A stretch of 64,000 nucleotides of DNA from Tannerellaceae bacterium. Its GTDB lineage: Bacteria; Bacteroidota; Bacteroidia; Bacteroidales; Tannerellaceae. The notes beneath the pieces were generated by a model. The model made no database searches. It was not told the DNA's origin and saw only the letters and a program-made list of their open reading frames with translations. Below, piece by piece: positions 18,765-27,271 of the stretch. Position 1 is the stretch's first letter, and each line of letters opens with the position of its first letter. The DNA is taken from contig JAISWO010000003.1 in NCBI GenBank assembly GCA_031271045.1, positions 62,001-126,000 of the forward strand, given 5' to 3'. The position numbers and the translations under genes are program-made.

Positions 18765-20342
18765 ATGGCCATAGTAAACAATCCCAATTCGCCGCGTCAG
18801 AAGATGATCAACCTGATGTACCTGGTGTTTATCGCCATGATGGCGCTCAATGTGTCGTCGGAGGTGCTCAACGGTTTTGTGCTGGTAGAAGACGGGTTAC
18901 ATAATACAATCGACAATTCCACGCAACGCAATGCCATCGTCAGCCAGGAGTTGGAGACCTACTATCAGGCAAATCCTGACAAGGTGAGGGAGTGGTACAA
19001 CAAAGGCGTACAGGTGAACAGGGCCTCCGAAGACATCTACAACTATGTGCAGGAACTCAAGGAACGTATCGTCAAAGTGGCCGACGGAGAAGACGCCGAC
19101 GTGACGAATATCCGCCATAAAGACGACCACGAAGCGACCTCGCGCATCATGCTCGCTCCGCTGAACGGTGAAGGCCGCCGCCTGCGTGAAGCTATTGATT
19201 CTTACCGTACCCTGATGGCCAACCTGGTGCAAGACCCTGAGAAGAACCGCATCATCCGCGAAAGCCTCAGCACTACGCCCTCGCGGCAGACAGGCATAAG
19301 CGTACGCAACTGGGAAGAGTCCTTGTTCGAGAATATGCCCGTATCGGCTACCATTACCCTGCTGACCAAGTTGCAGAGCGATATCCGCTACGTGCAGGGA
19401 GAAGTGATGAGCAATCTGCTGAATAGCGTCGACGTGGGCGATTACCGTGTGAATATGGTGGAAGCCCAGGTCGTGCCCGTCAGCCAGATTGTGATGAGGG
19501 GAAGCGCCTACGAAGCCAATATCGTCCTCTCGGCTATCGACTCGACCAAGCGGCCGGCCGTTTACGTCAACGGGCGTATGCTCGATGCGGAAGCTAACGG
19601 GAGATTCGTCGTCCCGACTTCCTCCACAGGTACCTTTCCTGTCGAAGGATACATCGAGATGCCCAACAGCGACGGCACGCTCCTTCGCCGCGACTTCAGG
19701 AGCGAATATTTCGTGACCGAACCGGGTGCAACGGTTGCCCCGACTCTGATGAACGTCCTCTATGCCGGCATCGAGAACCCCATACGGATCGCCGTGCCCG
19801 GCATACCCAGCGGGAGTGTGTTCCCATCCATATCAAACGGGCGACTGACCAAGAAGGGAGAGTCTATCTGGGATGCTTTTCCTTCGGCAGGCTCGGTGGG
19901 ACAGGAAGCTGTCGTAACTGTCAGCGCGCAGATGGCCGACGGACGTCGTGTAGAGATGGCCCGAACCCCCTTCCGCATCAGGATGCTCCCCGATCCGATG
20001 CCTTACCTCGAATATAAGGATGCTAACGGTAATGTGCGCAAATTCAGAGGCGGCAACATCGCCAAGCGTAGCCTGATGGAAGCCGGAGGTATCCTGGCCG
20101 CTATTGACGATGATATACTGAATATTCAGTTCTCCGTCCTGCGTTTTGAGCTGATTTATCCCGATTCCTTTGGCAATATGATTAACGAGCCGACCGAAGG
20201 GGGCAACTTCTCCGAACGACAGAAGAATTTCATACGCGGGTTGGCGCGCGGAAAGCAGTTTTGGATCAACCGCGTCGTCGCGCGCGGCCCCGACGGTGTC
20301 GAACGCTCGATACCCCCTATCCAGGTAATAGTAACAAACTAA
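18765..20342 (+). CDS. porM: Type IX secretion system motor protein PorM/GldM
   Basis: This 525-residue protein begins MAIVNNPNSPRQKMINLMYL, the well-conserved GldM start, with one transmembrane helix at about 14-35 followed by a large periplasmic part of stacked beta-rich domains. The end ARGPDGVERSIPPIQVIVTN also fits. GldM/PorM dimers span the periplasm and couple the proton flow through PorL to the PorK/PorN ring. Size is normal for the family. porN starts 12 bp downstream. Confidence 0.96.
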   Translation: MAIVNNPNSPRQKMINLMYLVFIAMMALNVSSEVLNGFVLVEDGLHNTIDNSTQRNAIVSQELETYYQANPDKVREWYNKGVQVNRASEDIYNYVQELKERIVKVADGEDADVTNIRHKDDHEATSRIMLAPLNGEGRRLREAIDSYRTLMANLVQDPEKNRIIRESLSTTPSRQTGISVRNWEESLFENMPVSATITLLTKLQSDIRYVQGEVMSNLLNSVDVGDYRVNMVEAQVVPVSQIVMRGSAYEANIVLSAIDSTKRPAVYVNGRMLDAEANGRFVVPTSSTGTFPVEGYIEMPNSDGTLLRRDFRSEYFVTEPGATVAPTLMNVLYAGIENPIRIAVPGIPSGSVFPSISNGRLTKKGESIWDAFPSAGSVGQEAVVTVSAQMADGRRVEMARTPFRIRMLPDPMPYLEYKDANGNVRKFRGGNIAKRSLMEAGGILAAIDDDILNIQFSVLRFELIYPDSFGNMINEPTEGGNFSERQKNFIRGLARGKQFWINRVVARGPDGVERSIPPIQVIVTN

Positions 20343-20354
20343 GATATATAAGAC

Positions 20355-21413
20355 ATGAAACGCTTGCATTACATATTGACGCTGGCGGGCGCTCTCGCCA
20401 TTGCCGGATCTGTGTACGCGCAGGAGCAGCCCGAACGCAGGACTCCCCGCTTACGTACAGGAGAACAGGAGACAGTGAAAAAAGAATCCGGTTTGCCGGA
20501 ACTGACCGCACGCGCACAGGATATGAACGAACGCCTGACGCAGGAGACAGGAAACGCCCGCTGGATGCGCATTATCTACCGCGAGATTGATATGACCAAG
20601 GAGCAGAATGCTCCGCTTTACTATCCTGTGCGCCCGCTCAACCGGACGATGAACCTGTTTTCCTCCATATTCTCGCTGATGAACGAAGGGAAGCTCACGG
20701 CATACGAATACATCGACGGATACGAGGTCTTTGACGATGAGCACAGGATCGACTTCCGCAAAGATGTGCTCGACAGAGCCTATATCTACTACGAAGAAGT
20801 CCCCGCAGCGGCAGGGGAAGAGCCGGCGCTCATCATTGACGAAAGCGATGTGCCGTCGGCCGACGTGCGCGCCTACTACGTGAAGGAAGCCTGGTATTTC
20901 GACCAGAATAATTCGGTATTCGACGTCAAAACATTGGCTTTGTGCCCCATTCTTACAGTCACGGGCGACCTGGGAGAGCAAAGGCTCCCTCTGTTTTGGT
21001 TACCGTACGAGAACATCCGTCCCTACATCAGCAATTCGCCCATCATGACGTCCAATGTCAATAATGCGAAGACCTTTACGATCGACGATTACTTCCGCCG
21101 GCGTATGTTTGAGGGCGAGATTATCAAAACGGAGAACCTTTTGAACAAAACCTTGCGTGAGTATTATCCCGAACCCGACTCGCTGAAGCTGGCGCAGATC
21201 GAGATCGAAAACCAACTGGAGACTTTCCGGCAATCGCTCTACTGGCAGCCCGACAGCGTGCAGCTCAGCCCCAAAGAGGCCAAAAAGGCTGCCCGCGAAG
21301 CCGCCAAACGCCAATCGACAGCCTCCGCCCCCAAAACAACATCCCAACCCAAAGCTCCCGCACCGGCCAAAACGGAAAAAGCAGCTCCGGTACGTAGCGT
21401 GCGCAGACGATAA
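20355..21413 (+). CDS. porN: Type IX secretion system periplasmic protein PorN/GldN
   Basis: This 352-residue periplasmic protein has a signal peptide (1-22, ending VYAQE) and then family stretches ARWMRIIYREIDMTKEQNAP, LYYPVRPLNRTMNLFSSIF, YYVKEAWYFDQNNSVFDVKT and RRMFEGEIIKTENL. The C-terminal 45 residues are low-complexity, rich in Ala, Lys, Pro and Arg. PorN pairs with PorK in the ring under the outer membrane. It is the last gene of the porPKLMN cluster. The following chromate transporter gene begins only 8 bp later, so it may be read on the same transcript. Confidence 0.95.
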   Translation: MKRLHYILTLAGALAIAGSVYAQEQPERRTPRLRTGEQETVKKESGLPELTARAQDMNERLTQETGNARWMRIIYREIDMTKEQNAPLYYPVRPLNRTMNLFSSIFSLMNEGKLTAYEYIDGYEVFDDEHRIDFRKDVLDRAYIYYEEVPAAAGEEPALIIDESDVPSADVRAYYVKEAWYFDQNNSVFDVKTLALCPILTVTGDLGEQRLPLFWLPYENIRPYISNSPIMTSNVNNAKTFTIDDYFRRRMFEGEIIKTENLLNKTLREYYPEPDSLKLAQIEIENQLETFRQSLYWQPDSVQLSPKEAKKAAREAAKRQSTASAPKTTSQPKAPAPAKTEKAAPVRSVRRR

Positions 21414-21421
21414 TCCGCCGC

Positions 21422-21952
21422 ATGTACGGGACGCTTTTCCTCACCTTCGTCCGCATCGGTGCCTTTACCCTCGGTGGAGGCTATGCGATGCTTCCGCTCA
21501 TCGAACGGGAGGTGACCGCACGCGGATGGATGAGCAAGCAGGACTTCTTCGATATCTTTGCCGTCTCGCAATCCATGCCGGGCATCTTCGCTGTCAACAT
21601 CGCCATCTTCCTGGGCTTCCGGCTCAAGAGAATACCGGGGAGCTTAGTCTGCGCGGCGGGTGTGATCCTGCCCTCGTTCCTGATTATCCTCCTGATCGCC
21701 CTCTTTTTTACGAACATAAGGGACAATGCCTGGGTCGAGAGCGCCTTTAAGGGCCTCCGGCCGGCCGTTGTGGCCTTGATTGCCGTTCCGTGCTTCAACG
21801 CGGCCCGCGCGGCAGGGCTGACGTGGAAATCGGCGCTGATCACTGTGGCCGCAGCGCTGACGGTCTGGCTTCTGGGCGTCTCCCCGATCTACGTTGTCAT
21901 CGCCGCGGCTGCCGGGGGATTGTTCTACGGCCTCGCGATAAAAAAAGATTGA
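21422..21952 (+). CDS. Chromate transporter, short (single-domain) form, first of a pair
   Basis: This 176-residue membrane protein of the CHR family has the motif GGGYAMLPLIEREV near the start (residues 20-33) and SQSMPGIFAVNIAIFLGF (about 54-71), with five to six hydrophobic segments. Short CHR proteins work as pairs with opposite membrane orientation, and the neighbouring gene supplies the partner. Known members export chromate; the true substrate here is not shown. The start is 8 bp after the porN stop. Confidence 0.9.
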   Translation: MYGTLFLTFVRIGAFTLGGGYAMLPLIEREVTARGWMSKQDFFDIFAVSQSMPGIFAVNIAIFLGFRLKRIPGSLVCAAGVILPSFLIILLIALFFTNIRDNAWVESAFKGLRPAVVALIAVPCFNAARAAGLTWKSALITVAAALTVWLLGVSPIYVVIAAAAGGLFYGLAIKKD

Positions 21953-21954
21953 TT

Positions 21955-22512
21955 ATGTTATTCCTCCAACTCTTCTGGGTATACGTAAAGATTGGCCTGT
22001 TCAACTTCGGGGGTGGCTACGCCATGCTTTCACTCATCCAGCACGAGATCGTAGACCGCAAAGCCTGGATCACGATGCAGGAGTTTACCGACATCGTCGC
22101 CATTTCGCAGATGACGCCCGGCCCGATCGGCATCAACAGCGCCACCTACGTGGGTTTCACCGCAGCGATCAACGCCGGATACTCCCCGGAGCTTGCCATA
22201 TTGGGTTCGGTTCTGGCCACGGTAGCCGTTTGCCTGCCGTCGTTCATCCTGATTCTGTTCATATCCTACTATTTTGTCCGTTTCAAGCAAAATCGCTATG
22301 TGGAAGCTGCCTTCCTGGGGCTGCGACCTGCTGCAGTGGGACTGATTGCCGCCGCTGCCCTTTTGCTGATGAATACCGAAAACTTTATCGACTACCGAAG
22401 CATTCTCATCTTCCTGTCTGCCTTCTTGCTCACCTGGAAATTCAAATTGCATCCCATCCTCACGATTCTCCTTTCCGGCATTGCCGGTTGCCTTCTTTAC
22501 GCTCCTCTTTGA
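21955..22512 (+). CDS. Chromate transporter, short form, second of a pair
   Basis: This 185-residue CHR-domain protein has GGGYAMLSLIQHEIVDRKAW (from about residue 19) and ISQMTPGPIGINSATYVGF, both closer to the CHR consensus than those of its partner. It starts 2 bp after the partner's stop, so the pair is almost certainly co-translated and forms the complete transporter. The start at 21955 is chosen because it gives MLFLQLFWVYVKIGLFNFGG; the frame is open further upstream inside the partner gene. It is followed by the composite repeat array at 22530-23030. Confidence 0.92.
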   Translation: MLFLQLFWVYVKIGLFNFGGGYAMLSLIQHEIVDRKAWITMQEFTDIVAISQMTPGPIGINSATYVGFTAAINAGYSPELAILGSVLATVAVCLPSFILILFISYYFVRFKQNRYVEAAFLGLRPAAVGLIAAAALLLMNTENFIDYRSILIFLSAFLLTWKFKLHPILTILLSGIAGCLLYAPL

Positions 22513-22529
22513 GGCCGTTCGCTACCGGG

Positions 22530-23030
22530 CGAAGCTTCTGTTTTTGTTCAAGACCTCCATGCGGTCGTTTTGGATGTTCTGTTTTTGTTCACGATCTCTG
22601 TGCAATCGTCGGGTAGCTTCTGTTTTTGTTCACGATCTCCGCGCAATCGTCGGGTAGCTTCTGTTTTTGTTCACGACCTCCGCGCAATCATCGGGTAGTT
22701 TCTGTTTTTGTTCAAGACCTCCGTGCAGACGTCGGGGCGATCTTGTTGTAAAACAATTTAACCATTGAGTAGTGATTGGTTAAATTGTTTCGGAACAATT
22801 TAACCGTTGAGGTTGCATGGGCAAATTGTTTTCAAACAATTTAACCGATGAGTAGTGAATGGTTAAATTGTTTTGAAACAATTTAACCGTTGAGGTTGCA
22901 TGGAGGTCTTGAACAAAAACAGAACCTCCGTGCAGTCGTCGGGGCCAAATTGTTTTCAAACAATTTAACCGATGAGTAGTGAATGGTTAAATTGTTTGAA
23001 AACAATTTGCTCGTTGAGCTTGTTTTGTTC
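22530..23030. repeat. Composite tandem array B, about 12 units of 41-42 bp in two sequence classes
   Basis: Class 1 units begin TTCTGTTTTTGTTCA and start at 22536, 22577, 22618, 22659 and 22700, exactly 41 bp apart. Class 2 units carry AACAATTTAACC and start at 22752, 22794, 22835, 22877, 22959 and 23001; the last is shortened (AACAATTTGC). The 82-bp step from 22877 to 22959 holds one class 1 unit in inverted orientation (near 22903-22940). The clearest class 2 hairpin is AAACAATTTAACC (22751-22763) with GGTTAAATTGTTT (22778-22790). Arms can also pair across the 2-3 nt unit junctions. The array lies between convergent genes. Confidence 0.9.
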
Positions 23031-23121
23031 TTTTGTTATAAGATATTTTAACGATTGATTGCTGCGCGGTGGTTTTGAAGGAAAACAGAAGATTCGATCA
23101 AGCGTCGATGGATGTTGTGGT

Positions 23122-23160
23122 AAAAAAAAGAGGCCCCGCAACGATCGTTACGGAGCCTCT
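23122..23160 (-). terminator. Intrinsic terminator of the mnmA-to-fusion-gene unit
   Basis: AGAGGC (23129-23134) pairs with GCCTCT (23155-23160), with further pairing inside (CCG/CGG and AACG/CGTT). On the minus strand the stem is followed by a run of eight T. It lies 20 bp after the stop of the fusion gene. Confidence 0.85.
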
Positions 23161-23180
23161 GCTTTGGTTCGCGATGTATA

Positions 23181-25025
23181 TCAGCGGAAGGCTGGGAGGA
23201 GATATTTCCAGATAAGGTTCAGCTCGCTCTGCATGTCGCGTATGTTGGCGGTCACGGCAATCACGGCGTCCTTATCGGGCAGGATGAGGATGAACTGGCC
23301 ATTGGCTCCATCGGCGCGGAAGGAATTGTTCCGGCTCCGCCACATCTGGTAGCCGTAACCCTGAAGCCAGTCGCTGTCCTTGGGCTTCATCTTGACTTGT
23401 TCCGGACGCATGCCGGCCGGCAGGGAGGCGATGTGCGAGCGGGTGGCCTCGTCGAACCAGGCTGCGGGTAACAATTGGCGGTCGTTCCAGTTTCCTTTGC
23501 GAAGGATGAATTGCCCCATCTTGGCCAGGTCTTCTGTTTTGAGACGGAGACCCCACCCGCCGGCATTGATGCCTTGGGGGCTTTCATCCCAGGCCGCGCC
23601 GGTGATGCCCAAGGGTCTGAAGAGGCGCGGATAGAGGTAGTCGATGAGTTTCTGGCCCGTGACTTTCTGCACGATAGCCGACAGGACGTAGGTGCCGAGA
23701 CTGTTATAAACAAAGAACGTGCCGGGCTCGTGAACGAAGGGCGCGGCCAGGAACCCGGTCACCCAGTCGGCCTCGGCGGTACGTGCGATCGCCGGCTCGA
23801 CGTCGTGGCCCGACGACATGGTCAGCAAGTGCCGAACCTCAAGGGCCCGGAGGTTGTCGCTCACCTCGGCGGGCAACTGATCGGGGAAGAACGAGATGAC
23901 TTTGTCCGTCACGCGGAGCTTCCCTTCCGCCACGGCAAAGCCGACGGCGGTCGACGTAAAGGTTTTGCTCACCGAATGGAGCGCATGGGGCACGTTGGCT
24001 GCCTGATCGCCCAACCATTGTTCGGCGATGACCTTCCCGTGACGGAGAATCATCAAGCTGTGCAGCTCCTGGCCTGCTTTGGCTACGGCCTCAAGGTATC
24101 TGTCGACGGCTTTGGCGTTAAAGTTTTCGTCCGCCGGATTGCTGCGCGGCAAGGCCTTGAGCAAGTCGTTGTACGAGATCAACTCGATGCCTTTGTCCTG
24201 GATCGCGCGCTTCACCTTGGCGCTGGTGAAGAGGTCGACAACGCCCTGCCGGTCGACAGCAACGTCTTCGTAGCCAATGTGTCCGACGGTTTTCATCTCA
24301 GCATCGTCGTACGACGGATGATCGAGGAAGAGATACGTCTTTCCGGCTTCGAGCTTATCCAGCCGGCTCAGGAATGAGGATTCTTTCTCGGCCGACGTTG
24401 TTTTGGGGCCGTCGTACGAGATAAAGGAGAAGCCGTATCGCGCGATGGCATTCGTGTTGTCGACCGAAGGGATGTTGTATTCCTCTCCCAAACGCCTGGC
24501 CAGCGCCAGGACCTCCGGCGCGAAGCCGGTGGAGCCCATGTGTCCGGTTATATGGCTGATTTGCGGTACATTCTTGAGCGCGAGCTCGATCTGGGCGCGG
24601 AACTCGGCTTCTATCTCGGCTATGTCCCACTTCGCTTCGGCCACCGACTGCCCGGGATAGGCCCGATTGGGAGACATCATGGGATAGAAGTATCCGTTGC
24701 TGTCTGTCAGGCTGCGAGCCGTTGTCAGCGGTCGCCATTTTATGTTATCCCATTCGCTGGTGATTGCCAGGTGCAGCCCGACGTCTATGCCTGGGTTCTC
24801 GCGCAACATTTTCGCTGCTTCGGGAAACCAGGGCGCGACCGCCATGACCTCGATCGACGTCGCGACGCCATTGTTGAAAGACTCGACAGAGGCGACATTG
24901 GCAGAATGGAAAGCGCCCATGTCATCGGCCCGTACGATCAGGCGCGTGTTTGTCTGCTGCGCAAACAAGGTGGCGGCACAGAGCAGGAGGCCGCCGAGAA
25001 GTGAATTTCGATACAGTGTGTTCAT
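23181..25025 (-). CDS. Fusion of a YdjC/ChbG-type deacetylase with a class C beta-lactamase-like serine hydrolase
   Basis: This 614-residue exported protein has a signal peptide (1-22, ending LFAQ). Residues about 25-300 match YdjC/ChbG carbohydrate deacetylases: metal site ADDMG (Asp34, Asp35), His85 in GLHLAITSEW, and His158/His162 in ISHITGHMGS. Residues about 315-614 match CubicO/class C beta-lactamase-like hydrolases: SVSK (Ser351, Lys354), Tyr440 in VYNS, and WDESPQGINAGGWGLRLKTE. The C-terminal half is closely related to the gene just upstream (shared HSLMILRHGK, HSVSKTFTSTA, DKVISFFPD). The gene follows that paralogue by 11 bp. A role in processing an amino-sugar polymer or peptidoglycan fragments is possible but inferred. 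Confidence 0.88.
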   Translation of the reverse strand: MNTLYRNSLLGGLLLCAATLFAQQTNTRLIVRADDMGAFHSANVASVESFNNGVATSIEVMAVAPWFPEAAKMLRENPGIDVGLHLAITSEWDNIKWRPLTTARSLTDSNGYFYPMMSPNRAYPGQSVAEAKWDIAEIEAEFRAQIELALKNVPQISHITGHMGSTGFAPEVLALARRLGEEYNIPSVDNTNAIARYGFSFISYDGPKTTSAEKESSFLSRLDKLEAGKTYLFLDHPSYDDAEMKTVGHIGYEDVAVDRQGVVDLFTSAKVKRAIQDKGIELISYNDLLKALPRSNPADENFNAKAVDRYLEAVAKAGQELHSLMILRHGKVIAEQWLGDQAANVPHALHSVSKTFTSTAVGFAVAEGKLRVTDKVISFFPDQLPAEVSDNLRALEVRHLLTMSSGHDVEPAIARTAEADWVTGFLAAPFVHEPGTFFVYNSLGTYVLSAIVQKVTGQKLIDYLYPRLFRPLGITGAAWDESPQGINAGGWGLRLKTEDLAKMGQFILRKGNWNDRQLLPAAWFDEATRSHIASLPAGMRPEQVKMKPKDSDWLQGYGYQMWRSRNNSFRADGANGQFILILPDKDAVIAVTANIRDMQSELNLIWKYLLPAFR

Positions 25026-25036
25026 AATATATAGAA

Positions 25037-26569
25037 TTAGTGTGTGATCTTTGCGCGCACGACCTTGTTTCCGAGCGTGATCTCGACGCCTTCGCCGTCA
25101 AAACGACAGATGCAGGTTTCTTGCTGGTAATCTTCGAGGTAAAGCAAGCGCAGTTGCAGTTCATCTCCGGAGATCCAGCTCCCATAGCCTGCAACGGCGA
25201 AAGGTCCCAGCCCTTCGGGGTTCCTCCGGGGGTTGAGGAAGTAAGGGCTTTTCTTCGCGGTCTCGCCATAGCGCCAGGCGTCTATTCCGAACAGGAATGT
25301 GCAGGATTCGCCGCCCTGGGTGAACGTCAAGCGACAATCCCCGCCCTCGTCGAAGGCAAACGATATATTCTGGAGCTGCATCTCATTCGCCTCCGGGGCG
25401 TAGGTGCGGGTCGTGTTTTTGAGTGGTTCAATCTCTTCGCCTGTTCGGAAGGGATCGGGGATAGACAGGGCGCTCAGGAGACTGACCAGCTCCTCCTGGT
25501 CTTCTTCCTCGACGGCGTATTCACCGTCCATCATCACCGGGAGGAGATATTCGAACACCAAGTGCAGCGTCTGCTGAGTATCGCGCGTATTCTCGGTGAT
25601 CACCACCACGGCGTCTTGCTCCGGCATCACAACAATAAACTGCCCATCGGCTCCGTCGGCCCTGTATGCATTGTCCGTACATCGCCAGATCTGGTATCCG
25701 TATCCTTGCGCCCAATTGTCGTGCAACTGCTCGTCGAGTGTCAGTTCATCTCGCTGATAGATCTGTACCGACGTCGCTTCCTTTATCCAGTCTTTGGACA
25801 GTAGTTGTTTCTCCTGCCAGCGTCCTTGTTGCAGATAAAATTGCCCAAGCCGCGCCATGTCTTCCGTTCGGATACGCATACCCCACCCTCCGGTCTGATT
25901 CCCGGAGGCGTCGATTTCCCACTGGATATCGCTGATGCCTAAAGGCTCAAAAAGGCGTGGTTGCAGATACTCGAAGACCGTCTGCCCGCTCACCTTGCGG
26001 ACGATCGCTGCCAACATATGCGAAGCGTAGGAGCTATAAAGGAAAACTTCGCCCGGCCGGTTCACGATGGGGGTGGCCAGGAAGAGCTTCACCCAGTCGC
26101 CGTCGGCATGCGTGAATACCGGCGCCGGATCTTGTCCGACGCTCATGGTGAGCAGATGTTTGACGCTCAGTTCTTCGAGATAGGGCGACACCTCCGGGGG
26201 CAAGTCGTCGGGAAAGAAGGAGATGACCTTGTCATTCACCGTCAATAGCTTCTCCTCGACGGCAAAGCCGATGGCGGTGGAGGTAAATGTTTTGCTCACC
26301 GAGTGCATGATATGCCTGTGTTGAGGTTTGTAAGGATACCACCATCCTTCGGTTATCACTTTGCCATGCCGGAGGATCATCAGGCTGTGCATATCAATTC
26401 CGCGGGCTTGTGTTTCTTCGAGAAAGCGCAGGATACCTACCGTCCGCATGCCCTGCTTTTCGGGCGAGGTGCGTTGGAAGGTGAATTCTTTTTCCTGTTC
26501 CTGCACGCAGGATACGAAACAGGATACGACCAGCATCCCGATCCATAAACGAACCATGTGTTTATTCAT
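25037..26569 (-). CDS. Lipoprotein serine hydrolase, class C beta-lactamase-like
   Basis: This 510-residue protein begins with a lipoprotein signal, the lipobox FVSC putting the modified Cys at residue 21. The beta-lactamase-like (CubicO) domain covers about residues 35-370, with the nucleophile motif SVSK (Ser90, Lys93), a YSS motif in VFLYSSYASHML, and QTGGWGMRIRTEDMARLGQF. The last 140 residues are a separate beta-rich extension ending LGNKVVRAKITH, not present in the fusion protein next door. The family includes D-aminopeptidases, esterases and penicillin-binding-like hydrolases; the substrate is unknown. The start codon overlaps the sirtuin stop by 4 bp (ATGA). Confidence 0.9.
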   Translation of the reverse strand: MNKHMVRLWIGMLVVSCFVSCVQEQEKEFTFQRTSPEKQGMRTVGILRFLEETQARGIDMHSLMILRHGKVITEGWWYPYKPQHRHIMHSVSKTFTSTAIGFAVEEKLLTVNDKVISFFPDDLPPEVSPYLEELSVKHLLTMSVGQDPAPVFTHADGDWVKLFLATPIVNRPGEVFLYSSYASHMLAAIVRKVSGQTVFEYLQPRLFEPLGISDIQWEIDASGNQTGGWGMRIRTEDMARLGQFYLQQGRWQEKQLLSKDWIKEATSVQIYQRDELTLDEQLHDNWAQGYGYQIWRCTDNAYRADGADGQFIVVMPEQDAVVVITENTRDTQQTLHLVFEYLLPVMMDGEYAVEEEDQEELVSLLSALSIPDPFRTGEEIEPLKNTTRTYAPEANEMQLQNISFAFDEGGDCRLTFTQGGESCTFLFGIDAWRYGETAKKSPYFLNPRRNPEGLGPFAVAGYGSWISGDELQLRLLYLEDYQQETCICRFDGEGVEITLGNKVVRAKITH

Positions 26570-27258
26570 CTGACTGTCTTTTTTAATAGTTGGATCAACT
26601 GTCCGACGCCTTCGGAGGCGCCGGCTTTGATATAGTGAATGTCTTTGCGATAGGTATTGACCTCGTTCGGATCAATGAGGAAGACCGGTTGCCCCCGTCG
26701 TGCGTAGTTCAGCAATCCGGCGGCGGGATAGACATTGAGCGAGGTGCCGATCACAACCAGGATGTCCGATTCTTCCACTTTGCGGATAGCGGGCTCAATC
26801 ATCGGTACAGCCTCGCCGAACCAGACGATAAAAGGGCGAAGCTGTACGCCCCGGCGGTCGGTATCGCCCAGGTGGATTTCCTGCCCGGGAAGAATATCGT
26901 ATGTTGTATTGACGTCGTCTACCGGACAAGCTTTCGTCAGTTCGCCATGCAGGTGGAGTACGTTTGTGCTGCCGGCTTTTTCGTGGAGGTTGTCGACGTT
27001 CTGCGTAATGATGTGCACCTCAAAATCCTGTTCCAGCTCTGCCAGTCCGCGATGCCCTGCATTGGGCTTGCATGTGTAGAGCTGATTCCGTCGCTGGTTA
27101 TAGAAATCGAGGACTAAGCCGGGATTAGCAGCAAAAGCTTCGGGTGTGGCCACGTCTTCTACTCTGTATTTCTCCCACAGCCCGTCGGAGTCGCGAAAAG
27201 TGGAGATGCCGCTTTCTGCGCTCATCCCCGCTCCTGTAAGTACTACTAATTTTTTCAT
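26566..27258 (-). CDS. NAD-dependent protein deacylase, sirtuin (Sir2/CobB type) lacking the zinc cysteines
   Basis: This 230-residue cytoplasmic sirtuin has the NAD site LTGAGMSAESGISTFRDSDG (residues 7-26), TQNVDNLH (about 86-92), the catalytic His104 in LHLHGE, and QLRPFIVWFGEAVP. The region after the catalytic His, which normally holds two CxxC pairs for zinc, has only Cys111 here. I recall similar zinc-less forms in other Bacteroidales. The enzyme removes acyl groups from lysines; the preferred acyl group is not shown. mnmA lies 13 bp upstream and the serine hydrolase gene overlaps by 4 bp. Confidence 0.9.
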   Translation of the reverse strand: MKKLVVLTGAGMSAESGISTFRDSDGLWEKYRVEDVATPEAFAANPGLVLDFYNQRRNQLYTCKPNAGHRGLAELEQDFEVHIITQNVDNLHEKAGSTNVLHLHGELTKACPVDDVNTTYDILPGQEIHLGDTDRRGVQLRPFIVWFGEAVPMIEPAIRKVEESDILVVIGTSLNVYPAAGLLNYARRGQPVFLIDPNEVNTYRKDIHYIKAGASEGVGQLIQLLKKTVR

Positions 27259-27271
27259 ATTTTACTGATAT

